From contig CM073324.1 in assembly GCA_037043015.1 (NCBI GenBank), positions 26,986,097 through 27,050,096 of the forward strand: DNA of 64,000 bases, given 5' to 3'. The position numbers and the translations under genes are program-made. Numbering within the stretch: position 1 is the stretch's first letter; each line of letters opens with the position of its first letter. The notes under the pieces are model-generated. The model made no database searches. It was given only the letters and a program-made list of their open reading frames with translations, and was not told the DNA's origin. Source of the stretch: Bryum argenteum. Lineage: Eukaryota; Streptophyta; Bryopsida; Bryales; Bryaceae. This document shows, in pieces, positions 48,060-59,176 of this stretch.

Positions 48060-48189
48060 GGTAATGGTCGAGCAGCCTGTGGTTATGAGCAATAACCGAT
48101 GGGGCGGTACCTACTGAGCCGCGCAAGCGGCGAGGTAGGTACTGCCCCATTGGTTATTTCTCATAACCACGGGTCACTTGACCATTGCC
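48060..48189. repeat. 130-bp foldback hairpin
   Basis: Arms 48060-48116 and 48132-48189 are inverted copies (ggtaatggtc...ggttatgag...ggtacctac against its complement) with about 15 bp between them and few mismatches. This looks like a foldback or MITE-type element; transcribed, it would form a long hairpin RNA. Confidence 0.8.
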
Positions 48190-48561
48190 GGACATAAATC
48201 AAGTCCGTGGATGGATGTGGATGATTTTCATCCAAACGTCTAGTAGGAATCCTTGAATGAAATTTCATTTTCCGTAGGACATCCGTTTGTTCATCCCTCC
48301 CAAATAACTACGCCGCCATTGTGATGAGCTCCGCCGTCATTTTCTCGCGAGGTGCGTGCTTCCTGCCTCGCGATGGAGCGTTCGAGCGCAAGAGGGTTCC
48401 TACATACAAGCGGATCATGTTGATTGTTGATCGTCCTCGCATGGTCGCGGTCGAGGGCGAGGTCGTGGTGGTGAAAGTGGTAGTAGCGCCGCACCAAATC
48501 CCTACATACAGCAAAGAGCTCCAACTCTTAACCTCGCACTGTTTCACTTCGAAATGATCTA

Positions 48562-49605
48562 ATGACGGAGAATAGTCTCGTTAGTGTGGAAACTCTCTCG
48601 GTGTTTGATGAAGAAACACTAGAAGGCTTTGATATCTTCGAATTGGGATCGATTTTTCAAGTCCTACAACTGTTGAAGTGCCGAATAGGGAGTTATCGTG
48701 ACACCGTTTTGAATTCAGATAGTTTTCTCGTAGATCCCGATACAGAGTCGATGGTAGCAACAGAAGGTCCGCATGTGGATTTTTTGATTGTGATCCGGAA
48801 AAAATGGAAAAAATGTTAAGTTCTGCGTAAAATCCAAGCAAGAGATGAGATACATGGGCGAGAAATCGGTTTGATGCTTGGAGAAATTTTTGTGGATTGG
48901 ATACTTCTATTACAATTGAGAAGCTTCTCTTCGAGAATTTGGATCAATGTTGTCTAAGTTTTTTATTATGCTGAACAAGGAAAGTGGTGAACACTATCCT
49001 ACTGGAACGATCATGAGTATGCTACAAGCTTTCAATCGAATTCGTGCCATGCTCAAGATGAAAGGATTGTTACAACCGAATTCGGAGGTGCCGTTTAACA
49101 TAAAAACGCATCCTTGGTTCAAAGCCACTACTAGGGTCATGCGAGGATGCTATGGAACGGAGTAGAGATTTCGGTGCCAACAAACCGAGGAAGAAGGTTG
49201 ATTGTATCACATTTGATGAAGAATGTAGAGTACTTTCTCATCCTAAACATTTGGCAACTCATCCGTTGGGAGTTCAGAAGAGATTTGCATATTATTGTGT
49301 TACGGTGTTTCTTATACGAGGAGGATCTGAATTGCAAGGACTTTTGGTGTCTGACTTTCAACTTGGAAAAGATGAAGCAGGGAAAGACTTTCTAAGGTAA
49401 GTTTGAACCTCTGAAATGTGGAAACTTTGAGCATGATATGTTGTATTGATAAGTTCATGATTATATTTATGCAGGTACGACGAAAGACTCTCCAAAAACT
49501 ACAAAGTGTCGTTGAAGCGATTTCAGCAAGAGCACTTTCGAAGTGCGGTTGTTTCCTACAACCGAGACGTGTTGGAGACCTTTTCGACGCTCATTGAAAC
49601 ACCAT
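48562..49605 (+). pseudogene. DUF3504 / Crypton-like tyrosine recombinase, truncated
   Basis: Frames 48562-48819, a piece at about 48856-48945, 48947-49165, 49152-49396 and 49475-49605 add up to one protein. Blocks: ARNRFDAWRNFCGLDTS, FFIMLNKESGEHYPTGTIMS, ANKPRKKVDCITFDEE, RFAYYCVTVFLIRGGSELQ and YDERLSKNYKV. The layout (SAM-like core-binding part, then the first half of the catalytic domain with an Arg in FLIRGGSEL) resembles DUF3504 proteins derived from Crypton recombinases. An intron at 49397-49474 (gtaagt...gcag) keeps the frame. Frameshifts lie near 48790, 48945 and 49155. The protein ends before the HxxR and Tyr motifs, where a repeat also found at 61.3 and 62.3 kb begins. Confidence 0.5.
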
Positions 49606-49735
49606 ATTCGTTAAATTGGCCCAATCCCCGTTATATTTGGCCGCACACTATTCAAATAAATAGAGTAAAGTGTAACATAGAGGGGGTCTCAAATACTATG
49701 GTTATGGAAAATAGTAATATTTTTAATTGCCAAAT
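49604..49735. repeat. Fragment of the 61-62 kb dispersed repeat
   Basis: Starts ccatattcgttaaattggcc and matches 61310-61440 and 62305-62430 (shared aataaatagagtaaag). It replaces the 3' end of the recombinase pseudogene. Confidence 0.7.
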
Positions 49736-49739
49736 GTGA

Positions 49740-50160
49740 TGGTTGTGTGACGTGGCGATAATATGTTGAAAATGCAAATACAATGCGCGATAAAATATGG
49801 AGAAGATAAAGATTTTTTTCAGTAAAGAAAAGAGGTAAAGAAATACGGTATAGGCAAAAGATATGTTTGTATCTGTAAAAGAAACATATTGGAAAGAAAA
49901 GAAGCGGAAGTAAAAGATAAAGAAACCGAAAGATAAAGAAAAAGAAAACTAGTAAACAAAAAGAAAAATAGTATAGAAAAAGAAGCACATAAAATGAAAA
50001 AGAAATGGAATGAGAACTCTAAGGCATAGAGATATTTCAAATTGGTACGTTAAAGTGAACATATTCAAATACATATCCTACTTGCAACAATCGAGCCTTA
50101 AAGAGAGCTCAAGCGCACATGTTGTATGAAGTGTGTCTCATTCTCACTAGGATTCTTCAA
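49740..50160. other. Purine-rich stretch
   Basis: A strand bias toward A and G (agtaaagaaaagaggtaaag and similar) from about 49800 to 50010 produces K/E-rich or F/L-rich frames. No gene supported. Confidence 0.5.
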
Positions 50161-50624
50161 ACTCTATGATGCGACGTAGATTGTCAAGAGCAAATTGGAT
50201 CTCACGATCTTTGGGGCAAATTGTATCCTGCCTTTCGGGGGCCTCCAAGAAGCAACAACGCTATCTGTAGATATCGTATCTTCCGTTTTTGTTGAAATAT
50301 CTAACTTGTATGGAAATTCGTGAACTGTATCCCATCCTCGGTACAACTCCGCAATAGGGTTGTCATTGTTGTATGGCACCCACCAACGCACTTTGAATGT
50401 CTTGAAATTTGGTTGCGTTGGGTCCATTTGTGGTTGGTTCATAACCTTCCCTAGCCATATTGGTTCCTCGCAACCTTCTGCTGGTCTTACAAAAACCAAG
50501 TGTAACAGGGCAAGAACTAGATTTTTGTGTTTGCTAGAAAAGTAGATAGATAGTTGAAACCATTTTAGGAGTTTTTAGAAAATTTTAGAATTTGAGGTAG
50601 ATGGCCTATGTGGGACCCACCATA

Positions 50625-50753
50625 GAAGCTTCGAGAAGGTGGGGCCCACCTCTAGAGTCTTCTAGAAGGGCGGTTATCTAGGTGGGGGCCACCTCTAGGA
50701 CCTTCCGGAAAGTTCCATGGTGGGGCCCGCCATTGGAACATTCTAGAAAGTTC
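50625..50753 (+). promoter_or_regulatory. Heat-shock-element cluster in the 5' LTR
   Basis: Alternating GAA/TTC pentamers: GAAGCTTCGAGAA at 50625-50637, TTCTAGAA at 50660-50667, TTCCGGAAAGTTC at 50703-50715 and GAACATTCTAGAAAGTTC at 50736-50753. The last is a perfect run of four inverted pentamers (GAAnnTTCnnGAAnnTTC), the binding pattern of heat-shock factor trimers, and lies 20 bp upstream of the TATA box. Confidence 0.75.
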
Positions 50754-50772
50754 CAAGGGCGGTTAGGCAGAG

Positions 50773-50780
50773 TATAAATA
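50773..50780 (+). promoter_or_regulatory. TATA box of the chromovirus LTR
   Basis: TATAAATA within gcagagtataaatagaac, conserved in the 3' LTR at 55797-55804. Transcription would start about 30 bp downstream, giving an R region of roughly 180 bp. Confidence 0.75.
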
Positions 50781-50989
50781 GAACTGGCCGGGGCCATTTG
50801 GAGGCATTCGGTCATGTACGCCTTAGTCCCTCTCTCTCAGTAAAGTTTGGTTTGTACTTTGCTTCTTTAGTTCTGCTTTGTTCTGTTCTGTTCAAGTCTA
50901 TTTGGTCTTGTTTAGTCCGGTTTTCTCAGATCTTGTTAGGTTAGCAGTGTTTGAGTTGTGACCAAAGAGAGAATTCAGTCCCGTTTCAT

Positions 50990-51006
50990 TGGTATCAGAG
51001 CGAGTG
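50990..51006 (+). other. Primer-binding site, initiator tRNA-Met type
   Basis: TGGTATCAGAGCGAGTG begins two bases after the LTR. TGGTATCAGAGC is the standard complement of the plant initiator tRNA-Met 3' end. Confidence 0.9.
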
Positions 51007-51174
51007 TCAGTCTATCCTTACGTTAGGTGCTATTAGCAAGAGTCTACTTGAGAGTCAGTCATTGTGGTTTCATCAAGTCTTGTCCTTGGATCTACTTGGA
51101 GTTACTTTCAAGGATTTGGCTAGAACGAGAGAAGGCGTCACGTGAGCGCAGGTCGTCGTCGAAAGAATTGCATC

Positions 51175-51840
51175 ATGGGAGAAATGGCGGAACCTACTCA
51201 TATGGAGACTCAGATTCAGCACCTACTAGACCAGATTGCTGCATTACAAGGACAAGCGGACACTTCTAGAGCTAGAGAATTGACAACTGCGAGGCTGAAG
51301 TTGAGCAAGCCTGAAACATATTCAGGAACTTCAAGACAAGATGATGTATCTCAATGGCTTTTCAGCATGCGACAATATCTCCAACTCGTCCGGGGCGAAC
51401 TCAACCGACGGAATTATATATGCAAAAACTATTTGAGGGGTGCAAAGAACCATTTGGTGGCGACTTGAGCTCAAAACTATGGAGCTCAAGGCGGATTTCA
51501 AAATTGGGAGGAATTTGAGACCGAGCTCACAAACCGCCTTTCGCCCATCAATGCGGAGAAGTTAGCGCGATCAATTGGCCACCTTGACACAAAACTAAGG
51601 TCGGTGCAAGAGTATGTCACCCGGTTCAAATCCATATGTCTCCAAATACCCAATGTTTCGGAGGGAGAGATGATGGATCGATTTGTTCGAGGATTGAAGC
51701 CGATCGTTCAACGAGAAGTGGAATTAAGAGACCCTCAAACATTTGAGGAGGCGGTTAGGATTGCGAAAGAGTTGATGCCATAAACTTTAGAAATCGTGGA
51801 GTACGACTGCAAAGATGGAACCCTACGCCACCACCTACTA
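51175..51840 (+). pseudogene. gag: Chromovirus gag
   Basis: ATG at 51175 (MGEMAEPTHMETQIQHLLDQ) starts a frame that ends at 51468. The retrotransposon gag domain continues in another frame (FQNWEEFETELTNRLSP ... QEYVTRFKSICLQIP ... MMDRFVRGLKP) to a TAA at 51781-51783. A short Cys-containing knuckle remnant follows near 51920. Multiple frame breaks. Confidence 0.7.
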
Positions 51841-52189
51841 TGGTAGCCCAACAACCGACGCCAATGGAGATTGACGCCCTACAAGGACCATTGACGCCAC
51901 AGAGACGACAATTATTGGCACGGAAGGGATTGTGCTTCTCTTCGTCGGGAGTCGAGGCCATCGATTGGAGAGTGTCGAAAACGCCGAATCCGGTGCCAAC
52001 AAACCAAGGCGGATCCACAACCTCGAGGTGACCAAGATGATGAAGGAATGGAGCAGGGAAAGCGGGGCTCCCGAGAAGGGGCACCGGGACCAATATCGTG
52101 GATAGTTGTTGTCTCTCGAGTCAAACAAAGATGGCCTCGGGCAACACTCAAAAAGGTCACCGATATGTCTCACGAGTCGACTTAGAAGA

Positions 52190-52290
52190 CAACCGTGTCG
52201 AGTACTAGTGGATTGCGGTTCTACGGAGAATTGCATCTCGACCGCAATTGCCAACCGACTTGGGATCAAGACTAAGGTGATCACCGGAGG
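52190..52290 (+). pseudogene. Chromovirus protease remnant
   Basis: VLVDCGSTENCIS within the frame 52106-52450, then ANRLGIKTK: the retropepsin active-site region, with DCGS in place of the usual DSGA/DTGA. Confidence 0.6.
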
Positions 52291-52629
52291 GACTATATAC
52301 CTCGCAGACGATCGGGAAAATGATTTAAGTGAGACATGTGAAGAAGAGACCTTGAGATTGTGTGATGCCTATGCACTACGAGGAAAATTTAAGGTAACGA
52401 AGCTCAGATATGATGTTATCCTGGAATGCCGTGGTTGGAGGCGGAAATAAGCAGATTGACTGGCTGGCAAGAACCATTTCTTTTAACGAAGGTGGGCGCA
52501 AGATAATTCTTCATGCTTCAACATCAAGTGGATTGAAGAAACGACAGACAACTAAAGGCATATTAGTGGGGATGGCCTTCATGAAGAAACAGATGCGACG
52601 AAAGCAGCCGGTGTATGTGGTGGTTCCGA

Positions 52630-53990
52630 ATATTGCTTCAATGGTAGAGAAGAGAGCCGAAGGAGCAGAACGAGTTGAGCAACTTATCAGCGAGTTCCGA
52701 GATGTCTTTCCCGCCGACTTACCTAGTGGTTTACCACCTGATCGAGGTGCTCCCTTCCACATAGACTTAATGCCAGAAGCTAAACCAGCAAATCGGCCAA
52801 TTTATCGCCTAGCACCAAACGAGCTTGAGGAGCTGAGGAAGACGTTGGACGAGCTTTTGGAGAAGGGCCTCATTCGAGAAAGCACATCGCCATGGGGAGC
52901 ACCCGTCCTTTTGCACCCAAAAAGGATGGTGGATTGCGGCTATGCATCGATTATCGGGGCCTTAATAAGCAGACCATCAAAAATGCTTATCCACTCCCAC
53001 GTGTGGATGACCTTCTTGATCAACTTCGAGGCGCAACCATTTTTAGCAAGCTAGATTTTCGAAGTGAATACCGCGTATACCAATTGCAAAAGAGGATATT
53101 GAAAAGACAACATTTCGTGACGCGCTATGGACATTTTGAGTGGCTCGTTCGCCTTTTGGTCTCACCAATGCCCTACTTCCTTCATGGGTCACATGAACAA
53201 AGTTGTTCCGGGACCTTTTGGACAAGTGTGTAGTTGTTTTCATTGACGACATTTTGATCTATAGTAAAACCCCGGAAGAGCATGACCAACATCTACGGGA
53301 GGTGCTACGTCGGTTACGGGATAGTCACTTCTATTGCAAGCAATCAAAGTGTGAACTTTGGAAGTCCGAGGTCACATTTTTGGGGCATGTAGTATCATTC
53401 GAGGGTGTGTACATGGAACAAGCTAAGGTGAATGCAAAGAAGGACCGCCAACTCCCAAGGATGTTTCTCAAGTTCGTTCTTTCTTAGGCCTCGCGGATAC
53501 TATCGTCGTTTTGTTCGGCGGTTTGCGCATTTCTTTGCTCCTCTCGACAAATCTATTGGAGAAGGGCGCTCCATTTGGTAGAAACTACAACAACAAGGCG
53601 CTTTCAATAATTTGAAGGAGGCACTCACTACTGCTCCAATTCTGCAACCATATGATCCTGACCTTCCGTGTACGGTTGACATTGACGCCTCCGACTTTGC
53701 TATAGGCGCGGTCCTCCAACAAGACTTCGGTAGGGGCCTTCAACCGGTGGCATATGAGTCACGCAAACTTAAGAGGGCAGAGCGCAACTATTCTGCACGT
53801 GATCGGGAACAACTAGCAATTGTACATGCTACCAAAGTATGGCGGCACTATCTATTGGGAAAACTCGCGACAATTCGGACCGATCATCGGCCCTTACTAC
53901 ATGATCTGCATTTAGAAAATATGAAATCGAGACACCACCGCCCAAAGAACGATTCTGGTTGTTTGATATTCAACTTCAAGATGCAAGGGC
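52630..53990 (+). pseudogene. pol: Chromovirus RT and RNase H
   Basis: Pieces in different frames: EFRDVFPADLPSGLPPDRG and [21 protein letters not shown] (52690-52880), [16 protein letters not shown] and [10 protein letters not shown] (52910-53065), then [12 protein letters not shown] with the catalytic FIDD (about 53235-53265), FLGHVVS, and RNase H with TVDIDASDFAIGAVL and the LRAERNYSARDRE-type block (53660-53810). Frameshifts lie near 52915, 53215 and 53480. Confidence 0.8.
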
Positions 53991-54348
53991 GACAACATAT
54001 TGTGCCGACGCTTTATCTCGGAGACCAGATCTGAAATCAATCGGAGGACACGAGGGAGATTGCTACCATTAGTAGTATTGTTCGGATCTAACCAGAGAGG
54101 AGAGAATGGAAGGAAGCCACCTACCAGGATGCTTACTTCACAATGGTGACCGATCGAGTAGAGGTAGGTGATGTGCAATATCAAGATTACAACCTCGTTG
54201 ACGGCCTCCTCTATTTTAAGAAGCGGGTTTATGTACCTAACGATGCTAAACTTCAACCCGCATACTTCAAGAAGGGCATGACATTCCTATCTCTGGACAT
54301 CTCGGACGTGAGAAGACCTTAGAACGGATTTCTAGAACATGGTTTTGG

Positions 54349-54960
54349 GTGGGCTTGGATCGTGATGTTCGAGCTTTTGTGCGTTCCTGTGAGCTATGCC
54401 AACGGAACAAGGCACGCACATCGCACCTCTTGATCTCGCTGCAGCCGATTCCACTACCTACTCTGATGCGATGGGAACAAGTAACCATGGATCTCATTAC
54501 TTGTTTGCCACAGGCGCATCGTAATCACACCGCTGTTTCTTTGTCTTTGTGGACCGCCTTTGAAGCAAATTCATTTGGCCGCGTACGCCCGATATTGATG
54601 CCCCAACACTTGCACGAGTCTTCTTCGACACCGTCTTCCGTCATCATGGATTGCCTCGTGTCATTATCTCGGTCGGGATCCGCGCTTCACAGGAGTTTCG
54701 CAAGCACTATTCAAGCTTCTCGGCACACGACTTGCTATGTCCACAGCCTTTTCATCCTCGACCGATGGATGAGACAGAGCGTGCTAACCGGGACCTTGGA
54801 GGATATCTGTCATGGGCGTTTGTGGCAATTCACCACAACGACCGGATGAGTATCGACCCCTTTGAGTTCGCCTATAATGATAGTTCCCAAGCAAGCACGG
54901 GTCATTCACCATTCTTTCTTAACGCTGGTCAAGACCCGATTACGCCGCAACGCCCCACCG
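54349..54960 (+). pseudogene. pol: Chromovirus integrase
   Basis: FVRSCELCQRNKA (zinc region), RWEQVTMDLITCLP (first catalytic Asp), and a block ending in DETERANRDLGGYL (Glu of DDE), then FEFAYNDSSQASTGHSPF. At least two frameshifts lie between 54540 and 54650. The GPY/F part (about 55080-55260) is barely recognisable. Confidence 0.7.
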
Positions 54961-55349
54961 CCCCATCAACACCAACAACCCTACAACGGAGGAGTTTATA
55001 CAACGACTAACATCGGCGTTGCAAGAGGCTCGACAAATGCTCTCATCGCACGTAATCGACAAAAACAATATGCAGATAACCACCGCAACATAAGACCTTT
55101 CAAGAAGGTGACTTGGTTCTGGCTCTCAAATGCCAACCTTCCGTTAGCTACATCGACTCAAGTCCGTAAACTTGCACCCGGTGGATTGGACCTTTCCGAA
55201 TCTCTACGGTCATATCTGATGTTGCATACCGCCTCGAGCTTCCGCCACATATCCACATCCATCTAGTTTTTCATGTCCTCGCACTCAAAGAATTTCATAC
55301 TGAATCGGAGCGCTTTCCAGGCCGACATCAGCCTCCGCCGCCACCGGTA

Positions 55350-55562
55350 GTGATTGAAGACCAGGAGGAATATGAAGTGGACTGCATTTTGGAACATCGC
55401 TATCTTCGTCGTGGCAATGGACGTCCGCAACTACAATACAAAGTCCGATGGAAAGGTTATCTCATCCACGATGCAACATGGGAGCCCGTTCACAACCTTA
55501 CCCATTGTCAAGAAACCATTTGGAGATATCATCAGGAGCGAAACGAGGACGTTCCGCATTAG
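55350..55562 (+). CDS. Chromodomain at the integrase C-terminus
   Basis: Reads YEVDCILEHRYLRRGNGRPQ, then YKVRWKGYLIHDATWEP and a C-terminal helix (CQETIWRYHQE): the complete chromodomain pattern with the aromatic positions Y, W and W. It ends in TAG at 55560-55562 just before the purine tract. In chromoviruses this domain directs integration to chromatin with particular histone methyl marks. Confidence 0.85.
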   Translation: MIEDQEEYEVDCILEHRYLRRGNGRPQLQYKVRWKGYLIHDATWEPVHNLTHCQETIWRYHQERNEDVPH

Positions 55563-55577
55563 CGGAGGGGGATTAAT
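55563..55577 (+). other. Chromovirus polypurine tract
   Basis: cggagggggattaat directly before the 3' LTR. Confidence 0.75.
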
Positions 55578-56012
55578 TGTAACAGGGCAAGAACTAGATT
55601 TTTGTGTTTGCTAGAAAAGTAGATAGATAGTTGAAACCATTTTAGGAGTTTTTAGAAAATTTTAGAATTTGAGGTAGATGGCCCCACCATAGAAGCTTCG
55701 AGAAGGTGGGGCCCACCTCTAGGACCTTCCGGAAAGTTCCATGGTGGGGCCCGCCATTGGAACATTCTAGAAAGTTCCAAGGGCGGTTAGGCAGAGTATA
55801 AATAGAACTGGCCGGGGCCATTTGGAGGCATTCGGTCAGGTACGCCTTAGTCCCTCTCTCTCAGTAAAGTTTGGTTTGTACTTTGCTTCTTTAGTTCTGC
55901 TTTGTTCTGTTCTGTTCAAGTCTATTTGGTCTTGTTTAGTCCGGTTTTCTCAGATCTTGTTAGGTTAGCAGTGTTTGAGTTGTGACCAAAGAGAGAATTC
56001 AGTCCCGTTTCA
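55578..56012 (+). repeat. Chromovirus 3' LTR, 435 bp
   Basis: Same ends as the 5' LTR and nearly identical outside the deletions. Keeps three heat-shock-element-like sites (55692-55704, 55727-55739, 55760-55777) and the TATA box at 55797-55804. Confidence 0.92.
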
Positions 56013-57745
56013 CCAAGAATCCCTTCAAAATATCTCGTCCTGTAGTGAAAGACGGCGGTGGTCTGTCCTCTATTGTTCCAATATAATGGTCTTCTTCTTC
56101 CTCCACGTCGTCCTCTCCAAAGACCACCTCCGCTTCGTGTCCTTCTGCTATTCGATTTACTGATTGTACATCGTCTATGGAAAGTCGGCTTGTCGGCCAA
56201 AATCCACATTTCAACGGCACATCACCTTCAATTCCAACAACACTTGTCATTGACCTAATTGCATCTCGTACCCCTGTCCAGTACTCCACGTAATGAGAAT
56301 GCTCTCCTCTGAATGCGGGCGTCACGTTCGCATTCAGCAGCATATTGTAATGTGCAATGAATCCATCAATACCCTTCAGTATCTCATCTTCATGCTTCAA
56401 TCCTTTTGATTTCACAGCAAACGGCTCAGCATCCTCTGGAGGTAATATAGGCCTACCTGTTGCGTCAGCCTTCTACAATTTAATCCCAGCTGAATGTGTT
56501 GGTTTCCATTTTTCTTCCGTACATGCTAATTTGTATTGCATCAAAGGCCATCCGTCCTCATGGATAAAGAATCTGAATTGACTTCCCTTGCTATGGCCTT
56601 TTAGCCTCGTCCTTCGAGCCTTTGCCATGTATGGAGCAATGAACTTCTTGAAATCCGGAACTTCCTCAATAAGGTGCGGAATCATGGGGCCATCCTTATC
56701 TAGATCCATGTAAGATTTCATTAACATTGGAAGGGTTGGATGATTCCTCTCTTTCAAAACTGCACTCCACCTCCCAAATGAAGCATCAATGTCTTCATGC
56801 GTGTGTCCCACCATCATGAATGATACTACCACTTCTCTCACAATCCTCTTCGCCACTATCAACGACCAAAAACAAAAAGAGTATCTATTTTTATTCTCCC
56901 TCCAACAATTATCCAATTGGATATGCAATACTGGTGCAAGCGGTCGTGCTACTCTTGAACTCTCAGTTGGTTCCTTGAGAGATGCTAAACACATTTCTTT
57001 CCCCTGCAAAATGGCTCTATACAATGCGGTGCTTTCACTTTGTGGAAATAATGCTCTCGATGATGTTGCCGGCGTGTCTTCTATATCACGCAACAATTTG
57101 GCAACAGACCCAATTGTGAAGTTACTATCATTCGGAAACATATCCACTGTATAGTGAGCGTACCTTGAATCCCCATGTCCATGAGCATACATGCCCGTCA
57201 CTGAAATGGGTAGCTTCATCAGGGCATCCAAATCTTTTGTCCGAGATCTAAGACATGGAAGTGCAGTTTTAGGGTGGTCCATCTTATCGTACAAAATGCT
57301 CACAAATTCCAGGGGTTTCTTTTTCGAATGTGTTCAATCCAACCAATATGCAACGCGGGCTGCCCTTTGAGCATTTGTATGTTTGGCGTACTTCAATGCA
57401 TATTCTTTGTGTTCTTCCGATCCAGGTACTACTGATTGTTTCAACGTATTATATGTATCACACATGGAACAATGTAGAGTGCCGAGTCCCCATCAAATAT
57501 TGCACACACCACAACGCCAAAGTTCATGTTACCTAGTTCATTCTCACCATCCACAGACAAGATGGGATTTGTAGCAGAAACAAGGACATCGGCAAATTTT
57601 CGCCCATTGCTGTGCACAGCCTCTACCATTAGACCCTTCCACTCATCCCTACTAATACCATCACAATCAGGGATGGGAGAATTATCAATAACATCCTCCA
57701 CATTGAGATCATCTTGTCCCACATCTGCGGTTGATGCAGTACCCT

Positions 57746-58820
57746 ATACACGACAATTTACGTGACTGTCTCAGTATATCGTACCATTCCGATCAACTTA
57801 TAGATCATTCCGGCTAACACACACCATCTAGACCCTAAAACCCTTGAAACGAAAAAATTTACTGAACCGTGCTATTAAGTTCAATCAATTATACATGCTA
57901 GTAGTTAAAGCTTTCTTATTCCTACCGAGTCGATTGCCCGATGTTGTTCCTACTTAGTTGAATCCGATTCATAGTAGAAGATATAATTATAAAGACAAAG
58001 GTACTGATATTACGAGCGTACCCATTCGCTCACATCATCTGCGATGCAGGGGCCAGACCCGTTCAACTCCTCATCCTCGCATACCGAAGCAGATTCCATA
58101 CCTTGAACACCAGAACCTACACAATACACAACAATGCATCTGCTTCCATTAGTTACTCCTAATCGTTATCACGCACGCTAACCTGCACGTAATCGAGATG
58201 ACTGCTACATGTGCGGACCGCTAAGGATGCAAACATCCAAGGTGCTCGCACGACACTAATATGATGCACGCGGTACGAAGCACAGGTCATAAGTTCGTTA
58301 TCATAGGAAGCAGACATTGCATACACAATCAATGCATTGCGTCCAGTGCATCGCTAACTTAAAACTCCATCGACCATCCACCAACTTGACCTATACTCAT
58401 GATTTCAAATCGATCGCCTCAACCTCAAAGCTGCCATTAGAGAACTACAATTCGTAAATCCAAATTGCTTTGGCCTCCACAATGACTCAGGTAAAATTTT
58501 ACCGGCCATCAACGCACCGAAGCTCCCTCTACTTACAGAAAGGTGCGTGACATTAACATTCAAATTGTGATTACAAACGATAGGTAGTAAGACTTTTTCT
58601 ACTGCCAAACGCGGTATGTGCTGCTGCACAAGGACTCAAAATTCGGACCAAAAGCACTTCAACACTCAACAGAGAAGCGAAAACGATTCATGCATTTCAA
58701 GCGTGCTATACTTTACGAACGGTAGTTCGTATATTGTCAACTGTCGACTACATTGATATTTAAGTGTCTTTGTTGTGTCCGACGCGTGAAACAGACATTT
58801 GCGGATCCCTCCATATAAAA
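57746..58820 (-). other. Upstream region of copy B, no recognised exon
   Basis: About 1 kb between the first recognisable exon of copy B and its upstream repeat array. One minus-strand frame (58629-58405) has no recognisable domain. It probably holds an intron or untranslated leader. Confidence 0.35.
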
Positions 58821-58990
58821 AACGAATCGCGATTCGAATTTAACGAATCGCGATTCGAATTTAACGAATCATCAGATTCGTAAGTTAACGAATCATTTCA
58901 AAGTTAACGGCGCGATTCGTAAGTTAACGGATCATGATTCGTAAGTTAACGAATCGAGCCACAACTTACGAACGGCGATTCATAAGTTAG
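58821..58990. repeat. Palindromic ~21-bp repeat array upstream of copy B
   Basis: Two near-perfect 21-bp units (aacgaatcgcgattcgaattt at 58821-58841 and 58842-58862) with the palindromic core GAATCGCGATTC, followed by degenerate units ending in cgtaagtt (about 58863-58990). Confidence 0.8.
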
Positions 58991-58992
58991 GA

Positions 58993-59088
58993 TGACGTCA
59001 CCGCCGACGCCAATCTGACATCGACACGTCGAAGAAAGTCACCGACATGACAACTAATCATAATAGTGTCATTAAAGTGATGACGTCA
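58993..59088. promoter_or_regulatory. Two TGACGTCA sites
   Basis: The perfect 8-bp palindrome TGACGTCA occurs at 58993-59000 and 59081-59088. In plants such ACGT-core sites bind bZIP (TGA-type) factors. They lie between the palindrome array and a minus-strand TATA box. Confidence 0.5.
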
Positions 59089-59176
59089 CGAAAATGCTAA
59101 CCTCAACCCTCCAAGAGAGAACGACGAAGTGAGTCGAAAAAACTCATGAAATGGGAGCTCGGTGAGTGGGGCGGGC

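Larger units (their letters stand above)
50501..50988 (+). repeat. Chromovirus 5' LTR, 488 bp
   Basis: TG...CA ends. Contains four heat-shock-element-like sites and a TATA box (listed separately). It is longer than the 3' LTR by about 53 bp: the segment between repeated cacctctag motifs (about 50650-50697) and a short stretch near 50604 are absent from the 3' LTR, consistent with deletion between short direct repeats. Confidence 0.92.
50501..56012 (+). mobile_element. Ty3/gypsy chromovirus, 5.5 kb, full-length but inactive
   Basis: LTRs at 50501-50988 and 55578-56012, both TGTAACAGGG...CCGTTTCA. The target duplication CCAAG is perfect (50496-50500 and 56013-56017). The primer site matches initiator tRNA-Met, and a purine tract precedes the 3' LTR. 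Internal order is gag, protease, RT, RNase H, integrase, chromodomain. Every coding segment has stops or frameshifts. It inserted into the already present copy B gene. Confidence 0.93.
50164..57745 (-). pseudogene. DUF7869-like gene, copy B, deleted and split by a chromovirus
   Basis: Reading down the minus strand: 57722-57450 (PIPDCDGISRDEW, matching copy A PIPICIGIGRDDW), then a jump directly to the segment at 57440-56473 (ILYDKMDHPKTALPC, GMYAHGHGDSRYAHY, LHIQLDNCWRENKNR, MMVGHTHEDIDASFGRW, MLMKSYMDLD), then 56472-56018, the chromovirus, and the end at 50495-50164 (EEPIWLGKV ... WWVPYN). About 1.2 kb present in copy A between the first two blocks is missing. Stops: TAG at 56473-56475 in place of a tryptophan (IKL-KAD) and a TGA near 57340. 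A likely 3' splice site (gtgtatag) lies near 57746. Despite decay, the putative core QLDNCW and GHTHEDID is uninterrupted in one 277-codon frame (57303-56473). Confidence 0.6.
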
